DNA of 64,000 bases from Cavia porcellus. Its lineage: Eukaryota > Chordata > Mammalia > Rodentia > Caviidae. A program made the position numbers and the translations under genes. Below are positions 23,301 through 34,370 of the stretch, piece by piece. The notes under the pieces are model-generated. The model was not told the DNA's origin, searched no databases, and saw only the letters and a program-made list of their open reading frames with translations. The stretch spans positions 35,319,748 to 35,383,747 of the forward strand of contig NW_026947506.1 of assembly GCF_034190915.1 (NCBI RefSeq), read 5' to 3'. Positions within the stretch are counted from its first letter, which is position 1. Every line of letters starts with the position of its first letter.

Positions 23301-26300
23301 CCCAGGAGCTTCACCCATGGGTATGTCCAGGCCCAAGGTCCTGCTGGACCAAGAGCTGGGACTGTCCAGGTGTGCGAGGTTGCTGCCTTCTGGCCTGCAG
23401 GGATCCCTGATTGCTGGGGGTGTGATGCACTGCAGGCCCACAAGCCCTGGAGCCTCCCTTGGAGCTGTGTGTACACAAAAGGAAATTAAGGCTTGGTGGG
23501 TATGGGAGCCCCCCACTGTCTGCGCAGAGCACCCCCGCTCGCCCCAGGCTGGCGCTCAGTCCTGTGGGGCATGGCAGGCGGCACGCGCTGGGCGGGGCCC
23601 GCAGAGGAAGGCACATACCTCCCCGTGTGCCAACGGGCCCAGGCCAGCACCGGCAGCTCCTCACCCCACCCCAGCGGCCCCCTCCTCTTCTGCAGAGCAA
23701 TCCTGGCAGGGTGCAGGATGGCTGTGTGCCGGCACAGGTGGAGCTTTGCTGTGGCCTTGGGTAGGGCACAGTCCTCTGCCAATGAGCCATTACCTTGCCT
23801 GAACAACAGGAGGGGGTCTGGGACCTCAACTGGGGACTGGGGTGGGGTGAGGAGGCCCTTTCCTGCCACCACCACACTGACCAACACCATCTCACAGAAC
23901 CTTGGGGACAGCTTTGGCAGAGGGTAACCAATCACACTGGTCACACACTGGGGAATCTGCTCAATGGCGCAGCCTTGGGCTGCAGTGCTGGTGGCCACAC
24001 CCCTGCCAAGGACCTCTTGCCCAGCCTGGCCCAGTTAACCAAGCCAGCTGTATGGTAATGACGCATGGCCACTCCTGCTTAACTCTCCTCCAAGTTAAGG
24101 CCTCCTGCACCCCTGCCACTAGGCCCAGGACAAAGCCAGCCGACAATGCCTGGTGATTCATCCTCCCTCTGGGCCCTTTGTCTGCCAGGGCTTGGCAGCC
24201 ACCCAACAGAGGCCTTTGTCCCCGACCCAAGTGACTGAGACTTGGCTTCCCAAAGCTCTTGCCTGCCCCCTCCCCCCCGCCTGTCCCTTACCCACTCCTG
24301 TGACCCTGAAGCCCATAGGCAGGCACTGTGTCAATAAGGGTGTGTGCCACCAGGTGCACAGGGCGAGCTGGTGAGGAGCCGTTTACCTGGTGGGGCACCC
24401 ACCTGGCTCGTGCCTCCCAGCTGCCTAGGGGACCTTGGGCCCAGCTGTCAAGGTTAGAGAGTGAGGCCCCATCCAGCTGCCACTCACCCTGGGTACTTGA
24501 GCACTGTTTCTTGCAGGAGGGGAAAGCGGTACGGGCAGAGGGGCAGAGGTGGGGAGGGGATGTCCAGAGCTGCAGCTGCAACTCCAGGGGACCCAGCACT
24601 GCCCACCACCCCACCGTGGCCCAGGGGCAGACACTAAGTTGCAGCTCAGGGTCGTGTCTTTTCTTCTAGACATTCATCTTCACCGACGGGGAGGATGAAG
24701 TGCTGGCTAGGCACACGGGTGAGCCCTGGGCTTGGGGGGCTTGGGGCAAGGAGGGGGTGCCTTCTTTCAGAGCAAATGTCCCTCCTTCCTCTTCTACAGT
24801 GGCCAAGGGGTCAGGGGCCGAGAGGTAGGAGGGCAGTTTACTCAAGGGTTTGCTCAACGCTCCGCCCCACCACTCGGGGGCCCCCAATTCTCATGCAAAC
24901 AAGGCCCTTTCAGCCCCCAAGGTCCCTTTGAGCCTGGCCAGCGGCAACAGGTGGCGGGTGCTGGGAAAAAGCTGGCTGAATGGGCAGGGGCGGGGCGTCC
25001 TGGGGAGGGGGCGGGCTGAGGGAGGGTCCATGGGCCTCAGCCTTGCACTAGGGTGAGGGGGGCCCCTGGGGGACCCTGCTGGTGCCCAGGCCCTCACAGC
25101 ACCCCCACCCCTGCAGGCAATGTGGTCAACACCAACTGCTCAGCTGCTCACAGCCGCCAGGCGCTGTCCTGCAAGATGGCTGTGGAGTATGACCACTTCA
25201 TTGAGTCCGGGAGGAAGTGAGTTGGCCCCAGGAGCTTCTCCTGCCCTGCCCACGCCCACCAGCACCTTCCCCTGTCTGAAGGTGCCCTCCTCATAGCCTT
25301 GCCTTGCCCTCAGATGGTTCTGCCATGTGGATGATGACAACTATGTCAACCTGCGCGCCCTGCTGAGGCTGCTGGCCAGCTACCCACATACCCAAGACAT
25401 CTACATTGGCAAGCCCAGCCTGGACCGGCCCATCCAGGCCACCGAGCGTGTCAGTGAGAACAGGGTGGTGAGTTCCATGAGCCTGGGGTGGGTTGGAGCT
25501 GGTCTCTATCCTGTCCTGCGACCTCATGACAATTTCCTGTCCCCAGCGTCCTGTTCACTTCTGGTTTGCCACTGGTGGGGCTGGCTTCTGCATTAGCCGA
25601 GGGCTGGCGCTGAAAATGAGCCCATGGGCCAGGTGAGTGCGCTGTGGAACTGCGGGGCCTGCCTTGGTTAGTCCTCCCTGCAGTGGGGTCCTGGCCTGTG
25701 TGTTGGCTCTGCCTGCCTCCTGCCCTCTCCTTCCCCAGGATTCAGGGGCAGCTGCACTCAGGGCCACTTCTTCCACAGCGGCCCTGCCCAGAACAGGCAC
25801 CAGGGGCAGTACACGCCATGTCCCATTGGACAGGGCCTCTTCCTCTGTTAGAAACCGCCACGCACACTCAGAACCAAGGAGCCTCAGAACTGGTGTGGAG
25901 GAGGAAGTGGCACCAGGGCAGGAGACTCAGCATGTTCTTCACCCTGCCCCGCAGACGCGTCTGCCTCTTCTCTGCCCGGTCTGTGGAGCCCTCCCAGACC
26001 CCTCACAGGCAGCTGCCCCTGCTTACTGTCCCCACCCTTCCCCCTGCAGCGGAGGCCACTTCATGAGCACTGCGGAGCGCATCCGGCTGCCAGACGACTG
26101 CACTGTGGGCTACATTGTGGAAGCTCTGCTGGGCGTGCCCCTCATTCGCAGTGGCCTCTTCCACTCGCACCTGGAGAACCTGCAGCAGGTGCCTGCCTCT
26201 GAGCTCCATGAGCAGGTGTGCGTCCCTGGGCCTGGCCAGGACTGAATGAGCGCAGGAAGGGCTGAGCACAGAACCTGGAGGGACTTGGGTGAGGGGTGAG

Positions 26301-27105
26301 GGGTAGAGCCCAGAGGGCACGAGTTGGGATGGCTCTATTTTAAAGAAAAGATCAAGCCAGGTGGTGCATGACTACAATCCCAGCAGTCTGGAAGGCTGAA
26401 GCAGGAGTGATAGTTCATGAGTCTGAACCCAGCCCAGGCAATTTAGTGATTTAGAAAGACCTTGTCTCAAAATAAAAATTAAAAAGGGCTGGTGATGTAG
26501 TTCAGTGCTAACTAAGGTGCTGGGTTCAATCCCCAGAACCACAAGAAAAGTAAATCAAGGAAGTCAGGGAGAGCCCCATTACTGGCTGCCACTGGGCCAG
26601 GGTCTCCGCCAGTGCCATCCCTTCCTCTTCCACCTTTGGGGGATCCCATGTACTCTGGGCCTTTCATTCAGAGTCAGTAGATACTCCCCTGCAGCCCCCA
26701 CTCTGGACTCCATTCCTCCATTCCTGAGCAGCCAGTCAGGGTGTCACCCTGTCTAGGGCCCAGGCACTGTTGGGCCCCTCCAGCATCACCTGACCCTTCC
26801 CACACAGGTGACCCTGAGCTATGGCATGTTTGAAAACAAGCGGAATGCTGTCCATGTGAAGGGCCCCTTCTCAGTAGAGGCTGACCCATCCAGGTGAGGA
26901 GACTGGGGTCCCAGCAGGACCACGGCTACTGTCTTCAGCTCTTTTCTTGGGGGTGGGGGGTTCTTAGGTGCTGCAGGACTGCAAGTGGCACTTGGCACCG
27001 TGCCCTACATGGACCAGCCCTCCACTCTGTCCCTGCAGGTTCCGCTCCATCCACTGTCACCTGTACCCGGACACACCCTGGTGTCCCCGCACCGCCATCT
27101 TCTAG
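19983..27105 (+). CDS. LFNG: Lunatic fringe, O-fucosylpeptide 3-beta-N-acetylglucosaminyltransferase (complete, 8 exons)
   Basis: Coding exons are 19983-20396, 24670-24718, 25117-25216, 25314-25467, 25547-25632, 26050-26215, 26808-26893 and 27039-27105. They total 1,122 nt, giving 373 residues plus TAG, and every junction is GT-AG and keeps frame. The protein is a Golgi type II membrane enzyme of family GT31 that adds GlcNAc to O-fucose on Notch EGF repeats and so tunes Delta/Jagged signalling. Visible features are a signal anchor at about residues 9-27, a furin-like RARR site at 77-80, an N-glycosylation sequon at N161-C-S, the metal-binding DDD at 194-196 in HVDDDNYVN, and the conserved LPDDCT motif near 283. 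Human LFNG has 379 residues; the difference lies in the Pro/Ala-rich stem of exon 1. The start was chosen because [10 protein letters not shown] is the family N-terminus, it has a good Kozak context, and the upstream in-frame ATG at 19959 has no family support. Substitutions such as FMSTAER match rodents. Confidence 0.97.
21292..21329 (+). repeat. 19-bp exact tandem duplication in LFNG intron 1
   Basis: The unit aaagtgggggttaggatac occurs twice head to tail with no mismatch, so it is recent. Confidence 0.95.
22835..22885 (-). repeat. MIR-like fragment in LFNG intron 1
   Basis: cccatttacagaggcagaaa followed by ctgagtctgggt is a typical MIR remnant. Confidence 0.35.
24670..24718 (+). CDS. LFNG: LFNG exon 2
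   Basis: A 49-nt exon between a ttctag acceptor and a gtgagc donor. It encodes [16 protein letters not shown] and the first base of the next Gly codon. Confidence 0.95.
25117..25216 (+). CDS. LFNG: LFNG exon 3
   Basis: A 100-nt exon after ctgcag with donor gtgagt. It carries the N161-C-S sequon and the [12 protein letters not shown] segment. Residue 159 is Asn where human has Ile. Confidence 0.95.
25314..25467 (+). CDS. LFNG: LFNG exon 4
   Basis: A 154-nt exon that holds the catalytic metal-binding motif [10 protein letters not shown] and the PSLDRPIQ segment. It ends in phase 0 at gtgagt. Confidence 0.95.
25547..25632 (+). CDS. LFNG: LFNG exon 5
   Basis: An 86-nt exon encoding [19 protein letters not shown] and LALKMSPWA. 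Acceptor ccccag, donor gtgagt. Confidence 0.95.
26050..26215 (+). CDS. LFNG: LFNG exon 6
   Basis: A 166-nt exon with [18 protein letters not shown] and the [18 protein letters not shown] region. In fringe enzymes an Asp of this region is implicated in catalysis. Donor gtgtgc is weaker than the others but in frame. Confidence 0.95.
26346..26555 (+). repeat. B1+ID SINE in LFNG intron 6
   Basis: B1 part (ggtggtgcatgactacaatc) and ID part (gatgtagttcagtgctaac, gttcaatccccag) with an A-rich tail. It lies in sense orientation, well away from the exon 7 acceptor. Confidence 0.8.
26808..26893 (+). CDS. LFNG: LFNG exon 7
   Basis: An 86-nt exon encoding [18 protein letters not shown] and [10 protein letters not shown]. 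Acceptor cacacag, donor gtgagg. Confidence 0.95.
27039..27105 (+). CDS. LFNG: LFNG exon 8 (terminal coding part)
   Basis: Encodes [16 protein letters not shown] and PRTAIF, then TAG at 27103-27105. The C-terminus matches the fringe family exactly in length. Confidence 0.95.
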
Positions 27106-28075
27106 CAGCCATGGCTGAGACCCCTGTCCCTGGGTGCCCCTGGTATCCAGAGGACCCAGGGACCTCTGTTGTGCTGCCCTGGCCTTGGCTCTAAAGCCCC
27201 CAGGGTCTCACTCCTGTGTGTGTGTCACATGCTCACCAGGCAGCAGGCTGCCGACCAGTTCTGCTCCTTGAGGTTCCCTCTGGGCAGCTCTGTGTTGTTA
27301 TGAGGTTTGGATCTCTGTTGCTCAGGGCTTCTCTGCAAGGATATGGGTTCCCCTCCTAACTGAGCATGGGCCCTGGAGTCTTGAGCCATGCTTGGAGCAG
27401 AGGAAGCTGATTTGGGGGTGAGGCCTGCACCCCTTCTGGTAGTTCAGGCACTGCATGTGGCTCTGAGTAACAGGAGCCACTGCCCATCCCAGTGACCCCA
27501 GGAGTCCCCTGGTGGTTGTGCAGTTAGTGAACAGCCCTCTTGGGCTGGGGGCCTTCCCAGCCCCCTGAGATCCTGCTTTGTCTCCCCTGATTGGGGGAGT
27601 CAGAGCTGAGTATTTTATCTCCTCTCCAAAGTAGAGAGAATGTCGCCCACAGTGGGCGTGCCTGTAAATATTGTGACAGTATTTTTTTACTGTGCTGTTT
27701 TTGACAGAGGGTGGGTTAAGGGGAGGGTGTTGCATGTTTTTTCGGGGTGGGGAGGGTCTTATTTTATGTTTTCTGTGGATCAGAAAAAGCAGAAGCCAAA
27801 CTTGGGATCCCTTTGTTTGTAAAGCTGACCGGGGAATGTCTAACCTGCTCTGTATTTATGTGTTCCAGTATCTGGAATCGCCCTCCCCTTTCCTCCCCAG
27901 ACCACCTGGCTCAGTGTGGCTCACCTGGCCTTAGGGTGTGTCCTGCGTTCTGTGTTCTGTTTGCAAAGACATAGCTAGGAAAGTGGAGGATAAGGGAGAA
28001 GCTCTCAGGGAATTGGAGTGTTGTTGCCATGGTGATGTCCTGTTGCTGTGAATAAAGGTGCTCTTTGCAGCAGCC
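27106..28075 (+). other. LFNG: LFNG 3' UTR
   Basis: About 970 nt from the stop codon to just past AATAAA. It includes a Pumilio-type element TGTAAATA at 27663-27670, an AU-rich patch (tgtatttatg) near 27850, and two matches to the miR-125 seed: CTCAGGG at 27321-27327 and CTCAGGGA at 28004-28011. Rapid mRNA turnover and miR-125a-5p control of Lfng in the segmentation clock are reported for vertebrates. Confidence 0.8.
28051..28056 (+). terminator. LFNG: LFNG poly(A) signal AATAAA
   Basis: Canonical AATAAA followed by a GT-rich stretch (ggtgctctttg). It is the only strong poly(A) signal in the kilobase after the stop codon, so cleavage is expected near 28,070-28,080. Confidence 0.8.
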
Positions 28076-28189
28076 CAGGCTCTGGGTCCTGGCTTGAAGT
28101 TGCGTCCAGGTCCATCTGTTGGTTCCAGGGGGCCAAGAGGTAAAGGAAGGGAAGACGTGGTTTGCTTCACAGTGTGTAGGCAAGTGGAA

Positions 28190-28360
28190 AACCCAGCTGG
28201 GGGTGCATCTTGTAACCCTAGCACACTGGGAGCAGGGGTGAGGGCTGCAATTTCAAGCCCAGTCTGGGCCATTTATTGAGATCCTGTCTCACAAAGTAAA
28301 AAGGTCTGAGGATGTAGCTCGGCACAAAGTCCCTGGGTTCAAGCCCCAGTTCCCAAAACA
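28190..28360 (+). repeat. B1+ID SINE
   Basis: B1 part (cttgtaaccctagcacact) and ID part (gatgtagctcggcacaaag, gttcaagccccag), just downstream of LFNG. Confidence 0.7.
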
Positions 28361-28407
28361 CAGAAGACCTACAAGCCAAGTACTTTGGAAGGAAATTTGG
28401 GATTCAA

Positions 28408-28575
28408 AGAGGACATGGTGGTGCACGCCTGTAATCCCAGCACTCAGAAGGCCGAGGCAGGAAAACTGCTGAGTTTGAGGCCAGTTTGTGCTACCTGAGA
28501 ATTCCAGGCCATCCTGTACTGCATAGCAAAACCCTGCCTCAAACATGCACATACATGTGTACGTACGTACGCAAG
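28408..28575 (+). repeat. B1-like SINE with TACG/TGTA simple-repeat tail
   Basis: It contains gtggtgcacgcctgtaatcc and gaggcaggaaaactgctgag, ends in aaaccctgcctcaaac, then acatacatgtgtacgtacg. Confidence 0.8.
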
Positions 28576-28724
28576 TAAATATCTGCTGGCTGGACCTGAC
28601 AGGATTGACCAGCCCAGTGCAGGGTGGTCACTGGTGGGCAGGCATCAGGGGCTATAGACCCCACCAAGGGAGCAGCCTTAGGCTCTGAAGTCCATTTCAT
28701 TCTGTAAGAGGATCAGTGACTACC

Positions 28725-28880
28725 ACTGTGGCTGAGCCAGGCACCTCCCTGGCCACCTTCATCACAAGCCCACAGAGTCCATTCTATAGATGAGAAAACT
28801 GAGGCCCAGTGCAGACAATGCCCAAGATCAGGCATTGGAGCTGCTGACATTTAGATCCACTCTCTCTCCTCATGTGGAGT
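28725..28880 (-). repeat. MIR fragment
   Basis: It shows ctatagatgagaaaactgag followed by gcccagtgcag, the MIR core, with typical flanks. Confidence 0.5.
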
Positions 28881-29199
28881 TTGGAGAGACCCTCCTAGGA
28901 TGGCAGTGCCCAAATGTCTGCTGCTGACTGACCTGCCCTGACCTTCGAAAGTCCCAGGAACTGGGCCTCATCTAAGGACAGCAGCTCTGCATCAGCCTTT
29001 CTTCCTCAAATCTAGCATTTGAGGGACATCTAGCCTCCATCTGGGGAATCCCCTCCCCACCCCCCTTCCTGCTGCCTCACTTCCTCCTCTTCAAGACTGA
29101 GCTGCCCCCTCCCCACCCTCTGCTCCCCCCACACGCAGGTGCCTACCCCCAGGGCCCCCATTTTACTGTGCTTCTGCGGCTTACTGTTCCAGGCAGAGC

Positions 29200-29292
29200 T
29201 CTTTGGTTTTTTTGTTTTGTTTTTTGGTATCGGGGATCGAACTCCTTACCTCATGCTTACCAGGCAAAATCCTGAGCTAAATCCTCAGCCAG
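29200..29292 (-). repeat. tRNA-like ID SINE, reverse orientation
   Basis: T-rich tail, then ggtatcggggatcgaactcc and tgagctaaatcctcagcc. Confidence 0.75.
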
Positions 29293-31620
29293 GCGGAGCT
29301 CTCTGAAAGATACCTGCCCATCCCTGACACCGGAGACCTTCACTCGCCCCTTCCTCTGCCCTGCCAGACACGTGCCCATGGGCACAGCACCCTCAACTGG
29401 GCTCTTCCTCTTAGCTTCTGCTAGTGGCTGCTGTGGCTGAGGCTTGGGCATGGAGAGGCCTGAGTCAGCAACACGGTGTGGTTTCTAAAGGCTGTGGCAC
29501 TGTGGGGTGTGGGCAGTGGCTAAGTCAGAGTGGAAGGAAAGCACAGCCTCACACCCCTATTGTCCTGACCTCTGGTGCAGGCACCCCCAGACTTTGCTGC
29601 TATTGTCCCTGGTAGGAAGAGTGCAGGGCCTGGCAGAGATGATGGCCATGTACTCTTGGATGGTTCAATAGTCTTTTGGACAAGGAAGTTGACACTTGGG
29701 TGGGCGGGGGTGTCACAGCGGAACAGGCTGTGGGCACAGCCCAGGGGCCTGTTTCCTGCATGGGTGAGTCAGAGGCGGGGTGCTCTCCGCCTGGTCCCCC
29801 ACATGGCCTCAGCAACTTCCCTGAAAGAGCTGTAGACAGGAGGGCGATGGAGAAGCAAGGTGTGGCAGGACATAGTGGCCAAGACAGCTCTGTGGACACC
29901 TGGGACAAGTGGACTGTCAGCACTGGAACCAGTCTGTCCATCGTCGCAGCTGGCTGTATGGCCCCAAATAGGAACAGCAGTGTGCAGGGTGCCCTGCCCT
30001 CCCCAGCCTGGGCCTCATCAGAAATGGTAGCTGGTGGGGAGGGTTTTGGGAGGGACACACACCGGCAGCCTCGGGCCTTTCCTGTCCCAGGGAGAAGCTC
30101 AGTAGGGAAGTTGCTCCTGTCAGAAGGGGAAGCCAGTTAAGGAGGGGGGCCCTAGTTGGGCAGGCCCCTCAGGGTGAGGAAGGGGCTCTTGAGCCACCCA
30201 GGCATGAGAGGAACTGTGTGTCCCCTCAGGCAGGTTCCCGGGATGGCCCCCCCACCCCCACACACACTGGCATCCCAGGCTGGGGCCAGTCAGGAGTCCT
30301 GGCTGGCTCCTTCCAAAACTGCCCACCATTTGTGAAACTGGAAAGTAAAACTACAGGTTGCTGGGTCCTCAAGGAGGGGGAAAGACAGCCTCCAACCTCA
30401 GCTTCCACTTTCCAGGTGAGTTGGGTGGGAGGGGTGTGTGCCGTGGCCTGCAGTCTGGGGTACACAGACTCCCCTTGTGGTCCCCAAAGCTGACATCCTT
30501 GAGAACGCATCTCTTGGCTGCAGTGGGAAGGCTTTGTGAAGTGGGGAGAGCTGGGCATTCCCCTTGGCATGGACCAGGGAAAGGTGTAGCGGGGGCACTG
30601 GCTGGAGGCCTGGAAGGCTGGCAGGCAGGATGGCAGTGGAGCCGGGATCCCAGGTCCTCCTGCCGCACCTCCTCCACTCCAAGTAGCAAGCAGGAGGCAG
30701 ACCAGGCCTGCTGGGTGGCTTCTCCAAGCCCCTTCTCTGGACCTGTCAGAGGGAAGCAGGGGTTCAGGCCTAGACCCTGCCCCTGTGAGTGAGACAAAGT
30801 GGCTAGACCCCTGCCACCCAGAGGACCATCTGCCACCCCAGACCAGCCTTACTGGCATTCTTGGAGGTGACCCCTCCTAAGTCTACTTTCTGAGCCCAGC
30901 ACCAACCTCCCCAGAAGGCACTTGGGGCATTCTCAGGAGGGACTCAGGGTCCAGGAGTCCCCTCACCTGGACCCCTAGATGTTGCCTAGAATAAAGGGGG
31001 CCCAGAGTTGTAGCTGTTCCCCCCCAGATAGCCTAGCACCCAGTTTCCAGCCTCTACACCCGCACTACAACCAGTCACAGTCCTTGGGCGCCGTCTGGCG
31101 GCAACGGTGGCATCTCCCGTCTGAATCCTGCCATTTCTGAGACTGGCCTGGCCCTAGGTGTGCAGGCCAAGGGGAGGAAAGAAGTGACCACTACAGCTTG
31201 AGTTTGCTCTTCGAAGCCACTGCACACACCGTTTCAATGACACGGAGCATATTTACCTGCATCTGCCATGCGGAATGGGGAGTGCTTAGCCTTGGAGCAG
31301 AACCAGCGGCCCCAGGGAGCCCGACTCTTCCTGCTGTCTTAAACCAGAGGTGCCTGACAGCGTCCTCACAGGGGGACCGTGCCCTCCTCTCCAGCAGGCT
31401 GCCTGCCAGCTGAGCGGCACAGCACCTCTGGGTCCCTGTGGGGATGCTGATCGCCGGACTCCAGGGCTGGGACCCGGTGGAGTTCTCCCACCCCCGCTGC
31501 CAATTGCTGCCGAGGACCCAGCGCCCCCTGCTGGCACCTGCCGGTCCCTGCACCTCTCCGGTTTTCAATCCCTGCTCCCCTGGAGTATTCACAGGCTCCT
31601 TGCTCAGGGATTTCAAGTCC

Positions 31621-31683
31621 TGGCTCCTGGCTCCTGGCTCCTGGCTCCTGGCTCCTGGCTCCTGGCTCCTGGCTCCTGGCTCT
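31621..31683. repeat. (TGGCTCC)n heptamer minisatellite
   Basis: Eight exact TGGCTCC units followed by one TGGCTCT. It is open in several frames only because of the repeat. Confidence 0.97.
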
Positions 31684-32267
31684 TGCACACCTTGTCCCAT
31701 CCAGCCTTGAGTCCTGGCGTAGCCGCTCTCCCCCTTCCACCCCGCCCCCACAGCCTCCGCCCTCCCTGCCGCCCCATCTGCTCTGCCTCCACCTGCTGGC
31801 CAGCCCTCCAGGTGTCCCCTGACCTTAAGGAGTCTTTCACTCCCATCACCCCTTCCACGGTTTGTTCTCGCCTGGCTGAAATCTCAGGCACTGCAGGCTT
31901 GAGCTCACCTTCCACTCCCATTGCTGCTTTTCTCTCCTGTGGGCCAGGCTAGCGCCCGGGACCTGGTCACAGGAGCCGGCCGCCTGCTCTAGGGGCTCCA
32001 TGTGACTGGAGAAAAATGACTACTGCCCCTGGCTAGTCTCATTTTGTTCCAGACTCTGGACCTCACTATTGAGGGGGCCCTCAGTAGTGCTTCCCAACCC
32101 CTCTCCTGCACACCTACCCCCTCTCCAGTCTCTAACCACCTTGCTGCCTATTTCACCGGCCTGTGCCAACCCACCGCCCAGCCCCCATGCCAGGGATGGT
32201 CACATGTGTCTGTAGCCAGGCCTCCCCTGGCTCCCAGCCCTCCTTGACTACTGAAGAAATCCTGTTC

Positions 32268-32465
32268 GGGTGGGGTGCCACACACGTATAATCCCAGCAG
32301 GTGACAGGAGCAGGGCCACCACTTCCAGGTGAAGTGGAAGGATTGAAAAGCCTGGGCGATTTAGCAAGACCTTGTGTCAGAAGTGGATGGGGTGCGAGGG
32401 GCTGCGGAAGTAGCTCAGTGTAAAGGTCCTGAGGTCAAACCACAGTGCTGGGGAAAAAATAGTTT
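32268..32465 (+). repeat. B1+ID SINE
   Basis: Diverged B1 part (cacgtataatcccagcagg) and ID part (gaagtagctcagtgtaaagg) with an A-rich tail. Confidence 0.65.
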
Positions 32466-32562
32466 ACCAATTACTTTTCCCCTGCTCCCGGACAGTCGCT
32501 TTCTTTTCTGTGCTGGGCGGGCCCCATCAGCCCTACCAGTGAGCACTCATCTCCCACCTTCA

Positions 32563-32586
32563 CACACACGCACACACACACACACA
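32563..32586. repeat. Short (CA)n repeat
   Basis: A run of cacacacacgcacacacaca type within the region. Confidence 0.85.
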
Positions 32587-33099
32587 GCCCCTCTCTGCCC
32601 TGCCCCGCAAACAGCGTCACTGTTTCTCTGCTTTGTAGCTCACTTCCTCAGAAGGCTGGTTGCCTCTGTCTTCCAGTTGCTCCTCTCCCCAGCTGCTACC
32701 CAGCACCCGCTGTTGGGCTTCGTCAGCCCTGTCTGGGACCACTCAGCATCCAGGTCACTGAATCTGCCATCGCTGACCATCAGTCTCATTTGACGTGTGC
32801 TTCATTCCCCTTGACGTGCTGTCCTCACGTGGCACCCAGCACACCTGCACCCGAGCTTCCTCCAGACACCAACAGGGCTCTTCCCTGAGCCCTCATCCCT
32901 GCATGCTGATGTCAGAAGACCTCTGACTCAGTATGGGCACAGCTGGACCTCTGGCCTGTTGGGCTGTCAAACCCGTGCCCTCAGTTTATGACAATCCTGC
33001 CCCAACTGCTTGACCCAAACCCCACTTCCTTAGCTGCCCTGCTAGGAAGAGCTGTTAGCATACCTTCCTTCCAGAAGCCAGCGTGATTGTCAGTCCCAG

Positions 33100-34110
33100 C
33101 TCTGCCCCAGCCCTGCTGCCATCGGCTCTGACCTGCACCATGACAGGAGCCTCCTAACTGGTCAGCGGCTTCTGCTTTGTCCCCTTCCCCCTCAGCAGCC
33201 AGGATGATCCTGTTAAAATGGACATCACTCTGCTCAGACCTGCCATAGCTCCCTCAAGATAAATGTCAAAGTCCTCACAAGACCCACAAGCTCTTTGTAA
33301 TCCTCCAACTCCTAGCTACTCTCTTCTCTCCAGCCACTTTTATTTTAGTCAAAGCACCTCAGCAGGCTCTGCCTCAGGGCCTTTGCCCTGGCTGCTCTGC
33401 CTGCCTGGAACCCTGTTTGCTTACATAGCCCTAAGGCAAGTTTCTGTGGTGGACAGAATAGCCCCCAAAGATATTCACATCCTATTCTAGAAACTTGTGA
33501 TCATGTGACCTTACATGGCAAAAGGAATCTTGAGATTACTGTAGATTAATCAGGTAGGCTGGATGGAACCACAAGGAGCCTGCACTATAAAAGGGAGGCA
33601 AGAGGGGAGGGGCATTGTCAGAATGCTGCTGACTTTGAGGATGGAGGCAAAGGCTCAGGGCCAAGGAATGTGGGCACCTCTGGAAGCTGGAAAGGGCAGG
33701 AGGCCATCTTCCTAGGCTTTTTCCCCTGGAGGCCCCAGGAAAGGCGACACAGCCCTATGAACACCTTGAGTCAGAGCTCAAAGGAGCTTCTGACCTCCAG
33801 AACTGTATGGTAATACAGCTGCTTTAAACCCGCTGAGTTCGTAGTGAGCTGTAGCAGCAGCAGTGGGGCTTCACGGGAGCCCTCACCTCCAGTCTCTTTG
33901 GGACCCCTGCAGGTACAGGGAGGCTTCCCTGACTGTCAAAAGCTCGCCTGCCCTGCCTGCCCCAAAGAGCCAGGGCTCTTTGTCCTGCAGCACTTATGCT
34001 TTCACACCGGTTCTGTCACCTTCTGACTATTTTCTGCTCCCACTGGAGTATCAGTGGGGCAGAGCTGTGCTCCACTGCTACACAGGGCACCCAGAACAGT
34101 GCCAAGCCTA
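33100..34110 (-). repeat. L2 LINE fragment split by an MLT1-like LTR
   Basis: The flanks 33100-33444 (cctcagggcctttgccctgg, gctgctctgcctgcctgga) and about 33870-34110 (tcaccttctgactattttct) both resemble the L2 3' region and are separated by the LTR. I read the L2 as reverse, with low confidence in strand. Confidence 0.5.
33445..33865 (+). mobile_element. MLT1-like (MaLR) LTR
   Basis: It starts TGTGGTGGACAGAATAG with cccccaaagatattcacatc, has tataaaaggg in the middle, and near the 3' end has ctgacctccagaactgta, the usual MaLR landmarks in order. Confidence 0.7.
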
Positions 34111-34149
34111 ACACCTTCGGGGTGAGCAGATCACCCCTTACTAGGTACC

Positions 34150-34370
34150 AGGATGTTTTATTTTTCCTCTGATCCAGGGGACTGAACTCAGTACCTTTGC
34201 CCTGAGCCACATCCCAAGTTTCTTTTTTTTATTTTTAATTATTTAATTTTGAGACAGAGTCTCACTAAATCACTAAGTTGCCTTGGCTGGAGTTTAATCT
34301 GTGATCCTCCTGCCTCAGCCTCTGAGTCCTGGGATTACAGGTGTGCACCGTCACACCCAGCTGCACAGTC
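34150..34370 (-). repeat. B1+ID SINE, reverse orientation
   Basis: ID part in reverse (ggggactgaactcagtacc) and B1 part (tcctgggattacaggtgtgc). Confidence 0.75.

Larger units (their letters stand above)
20397..24669 (+). other. LFNG: LFNG intron 1
   Basis: The largest intron (4.3 kb). It carries an exact 19-bp tandem duplication at 21292-21329 and a short MIR-like remnant at about 22835-22885. No SINE and no second gene were recognised, and long open frames here look like GC-rich chance frames. Confidence 0.85.

Noticed and set aside
31350..31952. Frames with repeated SWLLAPG or ARSQEPG units
   Set aside because: They come from the TGGCTCC minisatellite read in either direction; there is no supporting exon structure.
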